DNA of 64,000 nt from Kudoa neothunni (GCA_964304625.1 OZ199840.1:8928001-8992000), one strand, 5' to 3'; shown: positions 12,294-25,740, counted from the stretch's first letter. The notes: generated by a model from the letters alone, not told the origin. Numbers and translations are program-made.

Positions 12294-13208
12294 TTATGGG
12301 TGGGTGTAAGAAATCGAGAGCGGAGATCTTGAATTTAGAGTAAACAATGTAGGCTGAGGTGGACAAACGTTTGCCACTGTGCAAACGATTCCGGGATTTT
12401 GCTTTACTATTTCAAAATTCAGATTGGTGAATAGATGGATAAGTGAGTGAATCAACGTCATGCACTAAAGTATTAAATGAGATTTGCTATCGACGGGGAT
12501 TTCTAAACAAAATCTAGTACCCGCGTAGGCAAGGAAAGTGTTTTGATTTTCACAGATGTGATTTTGGGTTTGTGGATCCTGCAACCAAGTTATAACCTTT
12601 GACTTGTAATGAACTATATGTTCCACACATGTCTATAGAATTTCAAATTCATTTAGGTCAACAGACAGTCGTACTTTGCACACAGCGCAATCACTGTTGT
12701 TCCCCACATAAATCACTAAATTTATAAATTGATAAATCTTATGAATATTAACTGATTTAAATTCTCTCTTACCATGGTTGTCGTGACAAAGAATATCCTC
12801 TTTGCATAGTGTTTCTCCGGTGATATGTTTGTCCAGTTTTTGTTTGAATGAATGAAGGAATATATCGTGTTGCCTGGGCTAGATATAGTTGTTACCCAAT
12901 TATTATCGGAGTTGTATTATTTCATTAGTACATAGCCATGGGTTTTAACCATATGATCGACCAAAAGCTTAATCACATTGTAGGCTCTTGTTTTCTGCCG
13001 ATGTACAAAACTTTCGACGGGTTCTTTGGGGATACTCTTAGTGTTTCATATAAATCCCCCTGAATCATAAATATATACGTCAAAATAGCTCATATCGATT
13101 TGTTTGAAGTTTTCACCGGATTTAATCGACACAAAAACAACTATCATTCATTTTAGAAAAAAACTCAGCAGCAAAACTTAAACCTATTGAAATTAACTTA
13201 ACCAGCAT
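12294..13208 (-). CDS. saposin-like protein B (two SapB domains)
   Basis: Predicted 205-residue secreted paralog of gene A. Exons: 13184-13208, 13079-13140, 12932-13036, 12773-12878, 12675-12715, 12525-12632, 12294-12464. Exons 1-2 encode a leader. The first SapB domain (exons 3-4) lacks cysteines 1-4 and keeps LCKEDILC. The second (exons 5-7) has six cysteines: DCAVC, HIC, Cys at the start of exon 7, and VCTVANVC, plus one extra Cys at the start of exon 6. Exon 5 is 41 nt. The donor of intron 6 (12523-12524) reads GC rather than the GT at the same place in gene A, with phase and acceptor otherwise conserved. It is either a GC-AG intron or a splice-site lesion; the rest of the frame is intact. 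Both A and B have a short proline-containing tail after the last cysteine. Confidence 0.8.
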
Positions 13209-15210
13209 ATTTGTGTATATTTTCAAATCGTGATCTATCGCTTAGACCTGAATTTAAATAAAATTTTATCTATAAGTCAAATATATGTATTGTTATCATT
13301 ATTTGTCCCCAAACTAAAACCGGTAATATTATTTGTGAGTTGTGTTAATTATAAAGGCCGACTTCTTTGAAATGTTGTATATTTTTGGATTGTTGTACAT
13401 TCTTTTGATAGTTTTCTGACTTTCAAATATATTATCTTTAATCGATTATTGATTAATTTCCTGCATAGATATTAATATTGTTATCATATATTGTTAAATA
13501 GACTCATTTCAACTTTAATCAATGTCGGCTAGAATTGATAATTGTACAATAGAAATTAACTAATATAATAATCACATGGATTTTTATCGTTTTTTAATAT
13601 TTTATAAAACTATATTTGAATTTTCGAAACGAATATTTGATATTCTTGTAGGAATAAATTACATACATTCCGCATATACATCATATAAACTTTTTCTATT
13701 GTTTAAAAAAATATATCTCGATATAATATTCTTAGAAATAATTATTATTGCAATAAATGTATTAATGAGAATAATTCATTATCAATATATTTATATTAAT
13801 TTCAAAGCGACTTTTATTATTTTAAGCGTTTAAATCGTTTTCAACTAGGTTTATTTAATTATAATATGCCAGAAATTTAATATTCTATTAAAAATAAATA
13901 GTGTATCTAGAATCTAAAGTTTTAAATCATCAAAATGAATATAAAAATATTTTCGAAAGACTTTAATTAAACTAATTCATGCGTATGAATAGTTAGTTTG
14001 TAATGTGTTATTTTTTCCTTTATGTTTTGATTAATTTAAAAACTATAAATTAACTTAATAAATTATTATTTTATAAATGCGGAAATCTTTCATTTTGCTC
14101 CCCTAAATTTAAGTAAATTTGAGATTGGACTTAGATGAAAAACGTCTGTTTTCTTTGTAGTAACATAAATCAGGCTTAAATTAGATCTAGTTGAAAATAT
14201 ATTACGCACTCGCATTCAGAACAACAAAAAATTATTTCATGAGGGTTAAAATATGAATATTTACAGACCCATGTATTTATAAATAATTTAAATTGATCCA
14301 AACTATATTTTGAATTTGTCATTTAATTATCCATCTATAATAATCAGAACTTAATTCAAGAAAATTTAAATCATAAGATTTATCGCAATTCGCGCTGATT
14401 TCTCTCATTATAACTATGTATGAGTTAGCTCTCATTTATCTTTTGATTATAATTTGTTATTATCCATTTTAAGGTTAATTTATAAAAAAACTGTTTTAAC
14501 ATGGATATCCTCAGTTTTCGAATAAATTTTCAATGATGTAATGTTCTAATGTTCCGTTGGTCAAATCTATTTATAAAACGTAGACTGAAGGCTTCTCTAT
14601 AATTAGAGGTGAAACCTTTAATATTTAAGACATGGAATTAAACGTTCCATGACTCAACATAAAATTCCTAAATTATATTATATATCTATTGGAGTTATCT
14701 TTGGTGTTTTGTGGGGGAGATTGAATTTGAGGGGAGAACATCTGAATACACATCCAATAAATATTGGTGCCTCCAACGAATTCGTCCAATGCTGAAAAAA
14801 AATCTAATAGTTCCATTAACTCGCGGGAATATAAAAATATAATAGAATTTTAGCTAGGAGTGGATATAAAAAAACAACAAATTAATGTAAAAACTCATCT
14901 TTATGTCATGCGTATCAAATCGATGATAACGATTGTTAAAAATATAAAAAATATGCTGAATTGCACCTTGCTAAGGCGATAATTTTTGATCTATCACTTA
15001 TTATTGAAACAGAAATTTTATACTGCTACCTATAATTACAAATAATGCTCCACATACACAAATTAAATAGAAAAATTATTTTTAGGCTATAGAAAGGACA
15101 ATACGCAGTAAACGTGAAAAAAGTGTGAACTATTGATAAGGAATTAAGTGTGTGAACAGATGCACGATTTTCGTTCTAACGCGCCCGTTCTTTACTATTT
15201 TTTAATGTAC
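13209..15210. other. AT-rich spacer
   Basis: About 2 kb between saposin-like genes B and C. The plus-strand open frame 13576-13833 is rich in Ile, Tyr and Phe, as expected of chance translation of AT-rich DNA. Nothing else was recognised. Confidence 0.5.
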
Positions 15211-16113
15211 TCAATATAGACTTAGAGGTCTGGCGAATGTTTCCAAATTATTAAGATTGAGGCGTGAGGGACAAAATCCAATTTTCCCACATAACTGCTC
15301 GGCAGGTATTTTCTGGTTATGGGAATCCCTACTTGGTTTATAGTTTAAGAGTATCTCCACAATTGAGAATATTGCCAGGGAGCACTAGAAAACATCAGCC
15401 GATTCTATTCTCACAACGTTAAGTACCATATTTTGAGGAATATTTGTCTTCACAGAATTACACAATGTGGAAATTATACGCATGTTTGATAAATAATCGC
15501 CTATTTGGGGTTTCATATCGAAAACAGTTTTAATCATTGACTTAATTGTAAATTGTTAAATTTCCCAGCATTGATCAAAGTGGCTTACGATGCAAAAGTC
15601 ACAATTTGGATGTCTCCCACGGGCGACAACTTCATAATAAAATTAGAACATTTTATTCTCTATTACATGAACCTCTATCTCTAACACATAGAAAATCGTC
15701 ATGGCAAGTATTCTGGTCCGTCATTGTAGCATTGAGATTCTTTTCAAAAGTTGCCAAGACATGATTTTTGAAGGCACGCTATTAGTTATTGATAATGTGA
15801 AGAGGTCAGCAATGGAAAACAGTTACATGAGGAGGGTATGTTGAATCTAACCAACTTTTTAATACGTCGTAGTTTTGTTTTTTGAGTGCTTGAGTCAAAA
15901 AGTTTGTCGAATAGGTGGTTCGTCCCTTAAATTTGTTTTAATTTTTAGCCCAGCAACGAAATCACTACAGTAGCGTAGTCAGTTTGCATAATGCTTGAAG
16001 ATGTGAATTGGAATAACAAAACAATTGTTGCTCCTATAATTGTTTCTATTATGTACCTAAAGAGAAAACCTACCTATAACAACACCAGCCGAATGAGAAA
16101 TTCTTTCAGTCAT
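15211..16113 (-). CDS. saposin-like protein C (two SapB domains)
   Basis: Predicted 214-residue secreted saposin-like protein. Exons: 16074-16113, 15969-16033, 15827-15925, 15667-15778, 15589-15629, 15427-15540, 15211-15384; introns 37-48 nt. Exon 1 is 40 nt here (25 or 16 in the paralogs) and ends in phase 1 like them. The leader is followed by a first SapB domain lacking cysteines 1-4; exon 4 opens with an Arg codon (CGT) where genes D-F have Cys, one transition away from TGT. The terminal C-x5-C (TCHDDFLC) is kept. The second domain has all six cysteines: NCDFC, TLC, Cys at the start of exon 7, LCGKIGFC. Exon 5 is 41 nt. Exon 4 has two phase-equivalent donors; the GTAATA at 15665-15666 was preferred. 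Expected to be secreted and membrane-active, by family. Confidence 0.8.
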
Positions 16114-18187
16114 AATACGTCGATTTACGATTCCCTAAAGAATATTTATTTTATAGGCAATTATCTTATCTACGAAATTTGAAATGACATTATTGATAGC
16201 ATTATCTATTGAATAGAAATATCAAGAATTGATAAATTCCGATACCACAAGTAGTAATATCATTCTTTCATTTATTCAATATCTTGATTCTATCTATGAT
16301 GTTTATATATCTAAGAAATAACTGATAATTATATTATTAATCTGTGGAATAGTTTAGGATCATACATTCCGAAAACAAGTTAAAAATTAGATATCTACAG
16401 AGAAAAATTCATTAATGGTTAAGACAGGCATTACTTTTGAATATTTTAATTTATAAAATATACATAAAATACTACACGTATGATAATACGCTCAAGAGTA
16501 AGAATTGATATCACAACTACACATGCAATATTTTTTAAAATGGAAAAATAAAATTTTGAATTGATAATTTATTTTTATTAAATATTTTATTAACTTGTTT
16601 GAAAAATATTAATTTTTTTAATATTTATTAATAACAATAGTTTATCTCGCCATAATATTAAATTATTTAATACTTTCACTACCTATGTAAAGTATTTATT
16701 ATTTTGAACAATAAATCATACTTATCTTTTTTATTTCTTAAGTTATTCAAACAACGAAATATCATTCAATTTGGTTAGCTCATATTTAATTTCGCATAAT
16801 TCAAGAATAACGAACATATTAACAAGTCGATGATTGATATGAATCATCGACTAAAAAGAACGTATTTCGTTCATTTTTATTAATTTTTTTGAACGCATTA
16901 TTCATTTTAATCTATCACATCAAAAAATTATTTTTATGTAAATATGGTTGCGACGGTTTCTTTCTTGTATTTAATTCAAAATTATATTTTTCTAAATATT
17001 TCTAATGTCACGTTACATGGGGATAAACGAATATTTTAGAATTTGAAAGATTCTGTTACTTGAATTATTTAGATTTATTACACATAAATATTTTAAATGA
17101 AGATCAAGCAGTTTATAATGGATTTTTGTCAAATTTTTACTAAATTAAATTCCATATAAAAAAATATAACTTTAAGTATGATTTTACTAATTAAACTGAA
17201 CATCCATTAGGTATATCAATTTCTAATGCAATATAATTATCATCAACTCAATAGCTTGATATAATGAATGGTTTAATGATGTTAATTTAACCTAAACCTA
17301 CAGCTGTATTTTTTATTTCGTTAAGAAGCATATTTATTGTAAAGCGTTTTAAAAGCTTAATTATTAAAACAAGAATATTTTTAAATAAAAAAATATATTT
17401 TCATAATATTTTATTTTATGAATATTTAAAGACGAATAAATTTTAATTAGTTAACAATGAAAACTCCCAATAATGCTTTTAAATATGTAACAATATAAAT
17501 TAATTGAAATTATATAATAACGAAAATATATAATAAAATAAAGTTCCAAAATTCAGGAATATGACTACGATCGATGAGTATTATATTATTCGTATATTTA
17601 TTCCTCTCCTAAAAATAAATATAATATAGATCTTGAATTATTTAGACTCATAAAATTTTCGATGTGTTTGACCCTTCTATTAATTCATTTTTAAAGCTTT
17701 TGAACTTGTTCCCTAGATTCAACTAAGTTTTTTTCCAAAAATTAGTTGAGTAATGTATAATTTAAATAAAATGAGGTTAGATTAGTATCTTTATTTGTAT
17801 ATATTTGTAGGGTTAAACTTTATTTTTTCCCTGAGGGGTGCGCATAAAAATCACGTAAAATCGGTTACCTCCTGTAACAGATTTTTTATCACAATCCCTT
17901 TCGTATGAATGTAAATGTGTTTATTTTGAAGATTCCTAATATTGAGCTTGTAGTTTATTTAACTTCCAAAACACTGCTGCTGTCTAATGTTCACTGTAGT
18001 CCACCCGTGTTATTTGGGTAATAATTCACCTCCTGTTTATAACATTAATTTGAAAACTTTATTATATCTTTGTTTTAAATGGACTATAATTTATTTTATT
18101 ACCACCAATTTGTTAATAAGGTTGTTAATGTTATAATATTGCAATATTTTAACCTTCTAAGTAACAATTAATCAGCCCCCCTAGGGA
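16114..18187. other. AT-rich spacer
   Basis: About 2 kb of AT-rich DNA. A TTAA-type GTTAAAC followed by CCCTGAGGGGTGCGC near 17811-17850 resembles the termini of the TTAA MITE family (19.5 and 48.2 kb) and may be another decayed copy. Nothing else was seen. Confidence 0.45.
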
Positions 18188-19535
18188 TATAACTGGGGTC
18201 CATTTGGACCCTAGAGTTTTTTTTGTGATTTCGTTTAATGATTGTGTTTTCTATCAATACACAAAATTACAATTTAAGAAATTTTTTTTTTGTTAAAAAT
18301 TTCTCGTTTTGTTTTTTCTAACGCAAGCGCATACATGCAATGTTACTGTATAAATAGGACGGCCGATTATTTTAAAATGGACGAAGTTGAAATTCGTTAG
18401 CAGCTCCACAAACACCTAATATAGATGCTGGATCTACCAAAAGAAAAATTTTTAAGCTATATTTTACTGGATTACATTTTATATATTGTCTAAAAGAGTA
18501 GATGCTTCTGAAAGAAACAAAATTGCTCATCACGACATATATATTCTCCATGTTAACATAAATGTCTCATATTTCTGTTATTGGGAAAAATTTATCATTT
18601 AACTGCCATTCCTCCGTAGTTTCTGCATTATCTAAGCTGAGCGCTCTTGTTAGTTACCTGAATCTATACCTATACTTGTAGAAGGAAAAAAGATCTTTGT
18701 GTATCCCCTACCTTCGCCACAACTAAACATTTCAACAATAGGCTCTTGGTTATCCTTATAGATAGTTATGCACAATAAACGGCCAACAAAAGCTTGAATT
18801 TCATCAACATCAAAATCTTTTCATTTTTTTTCCATAATGAATCTTAACGCACTGAGTACTAGTACTGAGTGGTATATTTAATTGATTGTTCAACTATTTC
18901 TACTGGTAAGAAATGATGAAAACATCCTACAATACTAAAGATCCTTTTTTAGACGTACATAGTCACACCATGAAGAAAATTCATTTTATTTTCTGCCGCC
19001 ACCTTGGTTTTCTTTGGTTTGGTTGCACTTCATAAATTGTTGTTTTTGTCTACAAGCGAATCGTCATTTTCGTCACACACGAGATTTTTATTATTCTCAT
19101 CGCTGACAACCTCTTTCAAGTACACTAGATGGGACGTTCCATTACCATTAGTGTCAATACTATCCTCGATATTTTTCCGAAAGAAATCCATGCTTACACA
19201 ATAGAAACTTGCACGTGAGCGCGTGTGCGACTAAAAATTATTTGTTGGATTTTGATATGTAAAATAGGTTTAAATTAAATTTCCATTTAAAAATTAATAT
19301 AAATAATAATATATTTTTTAAATGTCAAAAAAAATTCTGGGGTCAATTTGGAACCCAATTATACTCCAAAGATGTTTTTGTTATAAAATTTGTTGACACA
19401 TGAAAATTTCAATGAACCTATTCCTCCAAAGATAAACATGTTTTATGAGAATAGAAGAAGTTTGGATTCTAATTATTATATAACGGCTGAGAAAACAGGA
19501 TGGCAATCTTTTTTGGGATCCAAAATGGACCCCAG
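18188..19535 (-). mobile_element. broken piggyBac-like element
   Basis: Subterminal palindromic repeats CTGGGGTCCATTTGGACCC (about 18191) and, inverted, GGGATCCAAAATGGACCCCAG (about 19515) bound the element; TTAA directly follows the right end. On the minus strand the interior reads, in pieces, as a piggyBac transposase. An acidic N-terminal stretch starts at 19190. A segment with FDVDEIQAFVGRLLC and, further on, DEQFCFF and RQYIKCNPVKYSLK matches the conserved order of DDE_Tnp_1_7 domains. Several stops and frame changes separate the pieces, so this copy cannot make transposase. The right end abuts the TTAA MITE at 19536. Confidence 0.75.
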
Positions 19536-19792
19536 TTAACCCTTAACGGCTACCCATTGGATTCGCGCGTCCACCTCCCTATTATTTTGTTGTAAAACCT
19601 GTTATAATTTGTGTAATTTCGCCAAACCATTAACTTATTTTATTATGTCTGTCGGTAGATAATGCTTTTTTAAAAATGTAGATGAAATTCTGACGAATAT
19701 ACACAAAATATAACATGCATAACAACAAAATTTATAAACAAAATAATATAAGGATGGGCGCACGGAACTGAAGGTTATCCTTTAAGGGTTAA
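19536..19792. mobile_element. TTAA-flanked MITE, piggyBac-type
   Basis: A 249-bp noncoding element between TTAA at 19536-19539 and TTAA at 19789-19792. Its ends are imperfect inverted repeats over about 35 bp: the left starts TTAACCCTTAACGGCTACC, the right in reverse complement TTAACCCTTAAAGGATAACC, and both continue to a GCGCGTCCACC / GTGCGCCCATCC motif. A diverged copy lies at 48161-48425. TTAA duplication points to mobilisation by a piggyBac-family enzyme. Confidence 0.75.
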
Positions 19793-20724
19793 TTTAGAGG
19801 GTTAAACACATAGATGCAGAATGTGAACACCTATGAATATTTACGAGGGTAAACTAGTTTTCTATAGATATCATAAGGTGGGAGATTTATTTAATAGAAT
19901 TATTTTAACAATTTTTATATTATTGCAAAAGAACGTTTAGATTTTTTTAAACGAATCAATTAATTTTTCATTGTAATGAATAATGAGCCCCACCGGGTTA
20001 ATTTCTCGTTTATTTTTGTCCTAATTTATAATCGAAAAAATTACCCACTCAATATAATAACAGTTTAGAATACGAAAATAAGTTATTCTGAGACCTTCTT
20101 TAAATTTGGTATATTTTATAAAATATATTTCATCAATATAATTTTTAGCTATTAATTATAACTGTTCTATGTATCGCTTTTCAGAGATCTAGCATTAAGT
20201 AACAAATATACGGATGCTTTTTGTTTGATATAAGATTAAAAATTTTATTTTAAATCTAATAAAAAATGAGATACATATTTTCAGGTTCCAAAATACTCTT
20301 CTATCTGTATTAAATATCTTTATAACCTACCAAATTACCATTTAAACTGGAAATAACTATTAAGCAATTATATAGATGTCGGTTTTCTTACTTCTTATTT
20401 ATTTTAATTTTAAATATTCCTGGTAAAGCTTTTATAACATATCCTACTTTATAAACTGAATCACTTTAAATTATAGATTTATATAAAGTTTAATTTAAAT
20501 TATGTTCAAACATTATTTTTAATGTTATTAATTATATAAATATTTTTAACTTTGATTTATAAATAATCCTGTTTGTGTTTCTAAGATACTTTTCTTTAAA
20601 ATAGCACATTGTAATATTAATTTAGTTTTTATTTGCAAAATACACTACGAGAAAAGATACATTTTATTGTGTTATGTGTAATAGGGGTTTTTTCGTATAA
20701 GTTATCTCTAGTGAAAGCAGCATT
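19793..20724. other. AT-rich spacer
   Basis: No gene, repeat or RNA recognised. Confidence 0.5.
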
Positions 20725-21586
20725 TTAATGTGGACAGATAAATAATGTCCCACAGACTTGTTTAAAATCGACACCACGATCCGATTCATTTACTTTCAAG
20801 TTATTCAATAAATGAGCAGCAATGGTGAATGCCATGTGACACTATTGGTGTATGTTAAGAGGTAACTTGCTGTTTAAGAAGATTACGCTGAATACATGCA
20901 TTGAGTTTTCCAGCATACCACACATACTCTCCTGATTTTGTTTACTGGATAACAACAAATAGAGTCTATATTTTTCTTTTCTCAGCAGTCGCACAAACCC
21001 CTATAGCAATTCTTTATCCGTATATCTCTGTATATTTTTATCTCACCAAGCAAATATTACAATTAGGATAATTTTCAGGCCCCATCACTATTTGATTTCA
21101 TATTCGTTACGTGTATGTAACTGATTATTATTGATTTACCTTTGTTGGCACCACACTTCCCATCCCCATCGCAACTTTTCTGTTCATTCAACAACACACT
21201 TGATACAGTTTCATTTAATTTTTCTCTGAAATGTTTAGCGATAAAGCACTAATATTCCAAAATAAAGTATAAAAAATCAGAAATTATATTTTTACCAGTT
21301 TTGGTGAACTTGACAAGTCACAAAGCCAATCAACAACTTTTTTCAAGTACATATCTTGTTGAATTATATGATTGGTGATAGGGAATCCATCGAAAAACTA
21401 TGAACACACGATTATTTATTGTTTAAAATAATAAACTATCAACGTACAGGTGTTTTTCCAAATATTTCTGAATATTTTAATTCCACCCTTCCGAATATAA
21501 AACACAAAATATATATTAAACCTTTGATTATTATTTTTGGATTATTCATCAATAATTTTAAATTATATACCTTGTTTAAATTTCAT
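20725..21586 (-). CDS. saposin-like protein D (two SapB domains)
   Basis: Predicted 187-residue secreted saposin-like protein. Exons: 21571-21586, 21448-21521, 21296-21397, 21140-21248, 21047-21087, 20896-21000, 20725-20841; introns 46-54 nt, and total coding length is a multiple of three. Exon 1 is 16 nt, as in gene F. After a leader ending near VELKYSE, the first SapB domain lacks cysteines 1 and 2. It keeps cysteine 3 (DWLC), cysteine 4 (opening exon 4) and the terminal C-x5-C (SCDGDGKC). The second domain has all six cysteines: NCNIC, MC, Cys opening exon 7, VCGTLFIC. Exon 5 is 41 nt. With E and F it forms the subgroup that keeps the inner cysteine 3-4 pair in domain 1. Acts presumably outside the cell on membranes, by family. 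Confidence 0.82.
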
Positions 21587-24200
21587 TAAACGAATTCTAA
21601 AGATTTAAAATTATCATTTATTTATATCGATTCTTATCACTGATTCGGCATGTCTTTTTTATCGTTCATATTGTTGTTATTGTGTAAGTGAAATGTCTAG
21701 TTATAGTTTTTTTTGGATCTATTCAACGACTCACAATAATTGCCATTTGAATAATTCTTTAAATTTAAACCTTGCATAGAAAAATATATTATTGTGATTT
21801 ATATACATTACATGGTAATACATGATAAGAAATTGATTATGAAAGTGGTTACGGTTAATGCAGAAAAAAAATATAATTCTTTTATTCTGAAATATTATAT
21901 GCATGTTTAAAGAAAACGTAGTTTAGGTAGTGTATTGTAGAACAGGCTTTATCAATTTTTTTTATTTAAATATTTCATTGTTCCATTTCAAGGGCTATGT
22001 ATTCCTGATAAGAAAATATTTTCAACCTAATCATATCTTTTATTTATTTGTCTTTGTGCTCCAATACCTATATATCTGAAAAAATCAACTTCCTAAATAA
22101 AATATATAATTTCCAAAAACTAAGATGGTTTCATGATACCTTACGTTATTGCTACCAAAAAAGTATGTGTGCATTTTTTCTTAAACAATTCAACCATTTA
22201 TTGTTTATTTTATAATTCAGCAAGTCACATAATCATTATTAAATTATCAATAAGAATATTTATAATCACTAAAATATATTAAAATATATTAAAAAAATTA
22301 AAATAGAAAAAAAAATATTTCTAATGCCTGTTTTCTATACAAAATTTAAAAAATTACCAAAATATTCCATTAGCGATAAACCAATAATAATCACCTCATA
22401 TCCTAACAATTACCAATAACCATATAATATTGTCTATTTTATGTTAGAGAGGTGTATATTTTTTTATATATATTATGTGTAGATATTAAAAATTTATTTA
22501 TCGAATACTATTTGAACCTCGAAATAATGATTAATTCACTCTGTAAATAACGCGATTTTTCAAAATTTTTATATTATTATCATGTTCTCAAGGTTTACCA
22601 ATTTATTATTATTTTTATTAATTTTTATTATATTAATAAAAATTAATTACATAACACAGTATTTATTTGAATAAACTTAGTAGGCCATTTAATTTACATT
22701 TTTCTCATCAGGTTTGTAATACACAAAAGGAATGAAACTATCGAATATCTAAGGATATATGTATATTAACATATTGCAATTATGTAGAGGGAAAAAACTG
22801 TCGTTTTAATCATCTAAATAACATTAAATCTGGCCTCCATTGAGTACAGAGGATTCCTCGCGAACCTCATATTCTAACTTCATTTGTGTTAAAATTGTTT
22901 TTTTCTTAAAAATTCGATAAATATTTGTGACAAAATTAAACTAGTTTATCATTAATTCTGTTTGTTATCTTTCACGCGTGCGTATACATATACAAATGCT
23001 CATATAAAGATTCAGCCAGTTTTAAATTATACAACTGATTTGAAATATTTAAGTTAATAACGTAAAAGTTCAGAATAATCGACAATAAAGTTATTATAAT
23101 AAAAATTTTATTTTGTTTATTTAAAAAAATGTTTTAAATTGATTATCTAAAAAACCAGATTATACAAAATAAATGCAGCGATCCACAATTTTCCCGCCAT
23201 ACAAAGTATTTTTAAATATTTTTGTCTAAACAGTTATAAATATATTTTAGAAATATTTTTAATTATGAATGAAAACTAATGTTTACAGAATTATTTTATT
23301 TTTAGAAATTTAACCAACACATTATAGTCAGTATATTATATTAATAATAATCCATTCAGACATTTAATAAAGAAAGAATAAAAAATAATGATTATATTTT
23401 ATTATTAAGGATTTTATGGTTTCAAAAACTGAAATGTCCAACAGATAATGTATCTTATTTCCCACGGATGTCTCAGTCGTTTTGATTAAATTTAACTCTT
23501 TTATTTTTTTTGTTTTATCGATGGGTGAATTATTAGAATAATTTAGTATTGTGTGATTTCTATTAGCGAATTTATTTGATTCCTTCAGGTATAAATAGTA
23601 TAAACAGTAAAAAATAGTATAAATAACTCGGTTCATCAATGTCAATAATGCTTGTGCATTAATTATCTTATTACTTAGAAATTCTTACTTGCTGACACAC
23701 TGAAAACTCGTATACTCACGCAAGCGTATAAACAAAAAACTTTATTAAATGTGGGAACTTTATAATTACCAAATTACACCAAAATTTTGAAAATTTTTAT
23801 TAAAATTTACCCTTATTTATTATTTTTATTTCGAAAAATGTTGTAATTCTACAAATTTTACTGAGATTAAAATTTAAATAACATTTATTCCGAATAAAAC
23901 AATATATAAATAATGTAATAGCAAATGTGTGAGTTTTTTAGGATTGCAAACCTTAAAAAAAACATTCTCATATTTTCGGTTGGGGTTCGAATAGACATTT
24001 ACTCCATTTGTAGAGGGGAGGGGGGTCAAATTGTTCATAAAAACTTTCCACATTAAAAAAATATATAAAGATTTCTTATGAAGCTTGAACTTTATGAAAG
24101 ATTATTATAACACTGTGTTAATATTATGAGTGTATTTTATGTAAAATTTGAAGTCAATCAAACATGTTTATAAATAATCAATTCATCTCACTTCACCTTA
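21587..24200. other. AT-rich spacer
   Basis: Very AT-rich. The minus-strand open frame 23364-23645 begins with a hydrophobic stretch but shows no domain and no flanking exons; it is not called a gene. Confidence 0.45.
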
Positions 24201-24620
24201 CGCGGTAAACCAATCGCCTTAAAGCAGTATCCAACAACGTATAGACTAGTAGCGTAGTGGCTGGATTCAGGGATGGGGAGGTACACATGTTGACTCACGT
24301 CGTCGTTCATCAACTGTTTCGGTATGATTGCGTTTCAATTTGTAATTTCGAGCGTAACTATAGTGTATTATAAAAGAGGAGATTGAAATAGAGGTTCAAT
24401 TTGTCAACATGCACTAGAAGGCATGAAAACATTGTAGGGCAAAAGTTCCGAAGATAGATAGAATTTAGGGGGGTAGTTGATCAAGAAAAGAGCATGTTTC
24501 ATGGGTTGAACAACAACATTACTGCAGAAGTACAAGGAATAGGTGTTACTCGTTGTGCCTAGCGTCCAGCGTTATTTGGGGTGCCCTAATAACCAACCAT
24601 AAATCTTAATCCACACCCCA
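24201..24620. other. GC-richer island, unidentified
   Basis: A clear rise in GC. TAGCGTAGTGG at 24251-24261 matches a Pol III A box, but no B box lies at tRNA distance. The rest reads as fragments in several frames (for example around 24415-24550) without a recognised family. It may be a decayed mobile element. Confidence 0.35.
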
Positions 24621-24845
24621 CACCTTAATAAATTACGTCTGAAGTTGTCCTTGTATACATGAAAAATGTAGCCTCGGAAACTTATTGATTAGTTTCTAAG
24701 CTTTAAGCTCCATCAAAAATGTTATAAAATAAATTTAGGTTTTTAGCGTATTACAAAATCAAAAACAGTGAGTGAAAGAGTGATGTGTAAAATCAAGTAA
24801 AAGATATTCTAAATGTTATTTTGTGTGATTGCTGGAGTATTCTTA

Positions 24846-25740
24846 TTAACGGCAAACGTGTATTGATTGGCAGATTCTACGAAAATCCCGAATACTCATA
24901 GGTTTTCCTTCATTTAAGTGCCCGATTAGATGAGCACCAGAACCAACGGCAATTTTGCACTAATCCAACAAATGTTAATAATGTGTTTATTATAATTATT
25001 GATTTTTAGTTACGGCATTTTTTCCAGTTGTGGTTTCTCTAGCTTTGCATAGTTCTTCTTGCACTTCATCAGTGGAAAAAATGTTTTCAATGTTATGCCT
25101 GTTTTTGATGAGAACCGAATAAGTCGCCTATTCAATAAATAAATAAATTAATAGATGAAATCCCGTATAATCAGAATATAATACTATGCAAACACCACAG
25201 TTTGGGTCACTTCCAGGACCAGTAACTAAATAAATTGGTATATTTCAAGTGAGTTGTTAAAGTGGGAAAAATCCACCGTAGCCGTTTTCGCAGGATGCAT
25301 GTTCATCGCAGACATTGCCCGGATTTATTACATTTTCTAACTCGGTTCTGAATTGTTGTAGCATTTGTTCGTTAGGCTCACACTAAACCAAACAATACAC
25401 CCAAACCAAATTTGTAACAGTACTTACAATTCCAAGAATATAATTAGCTAATTTGCAGATCCATTCGAGGAAACCTTTGACTTTAACTTCCTCATGACGA
25501 ACATAATTCTCAACGTATTCATGCTGGGTAAAATAATGAGGTGCCTTTGTAATAAAATAGTGAATTTTCTAGCAATTAGCAATTATAGAAGTTAGCACTT
25601 ACAGGAGGTCTTTCATTATAGTCGGACATATCAGTTATCGCATTGAATCGAGCACAAATAGAGAGTAGCACGACTTACAAAAAGTCATTGATGGTTCAAT
25701 TTTAATGTTATATACCAAAAATAATTAGGTTGCTCGACAT
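24846..25740 (-). CDS. saposin-like protein E (two SapB domains)
   Basis: Predicted 195-residue secreted saposin-like protein. Exons: 25716-25740, 25603-25673, 25428-25544, 25277-25382, 25185-25225, 25014-25127, 24846-24959. An alternative acceptor would start exon 3 at 25568, in frame and 8 residues longer. Exon 1 (25 nt) and exon 5 (41 nt) match the paralogs. The first SapB domain has Ala and Tyr at the positions of cysteines 1 and 2. It keeps cysteine 3 (EWIC), cysteine 4 (opening exon 4) and VCDEHASC. The second domain is complete: NCGVC, LC, Cys opening exon 7, ICQSIHVC. Intron 5 falls in phase 0 one residue after the C-x2-C and intron 6 directly before cysteine 4, as in all paralogs. 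Lies about 0.8 kb from gene F in the same orientation. Confidence 0.82.

Noticed and set aside
23364-23645. 93-codon minus-strand open frame starting with a hydrophobic stretch
   Set aside because: Low-complexity AT-derived composition, no domain, and no neighbouring exons that extend it in phase; it lies between array members but lacks the 41-nt exon signature.
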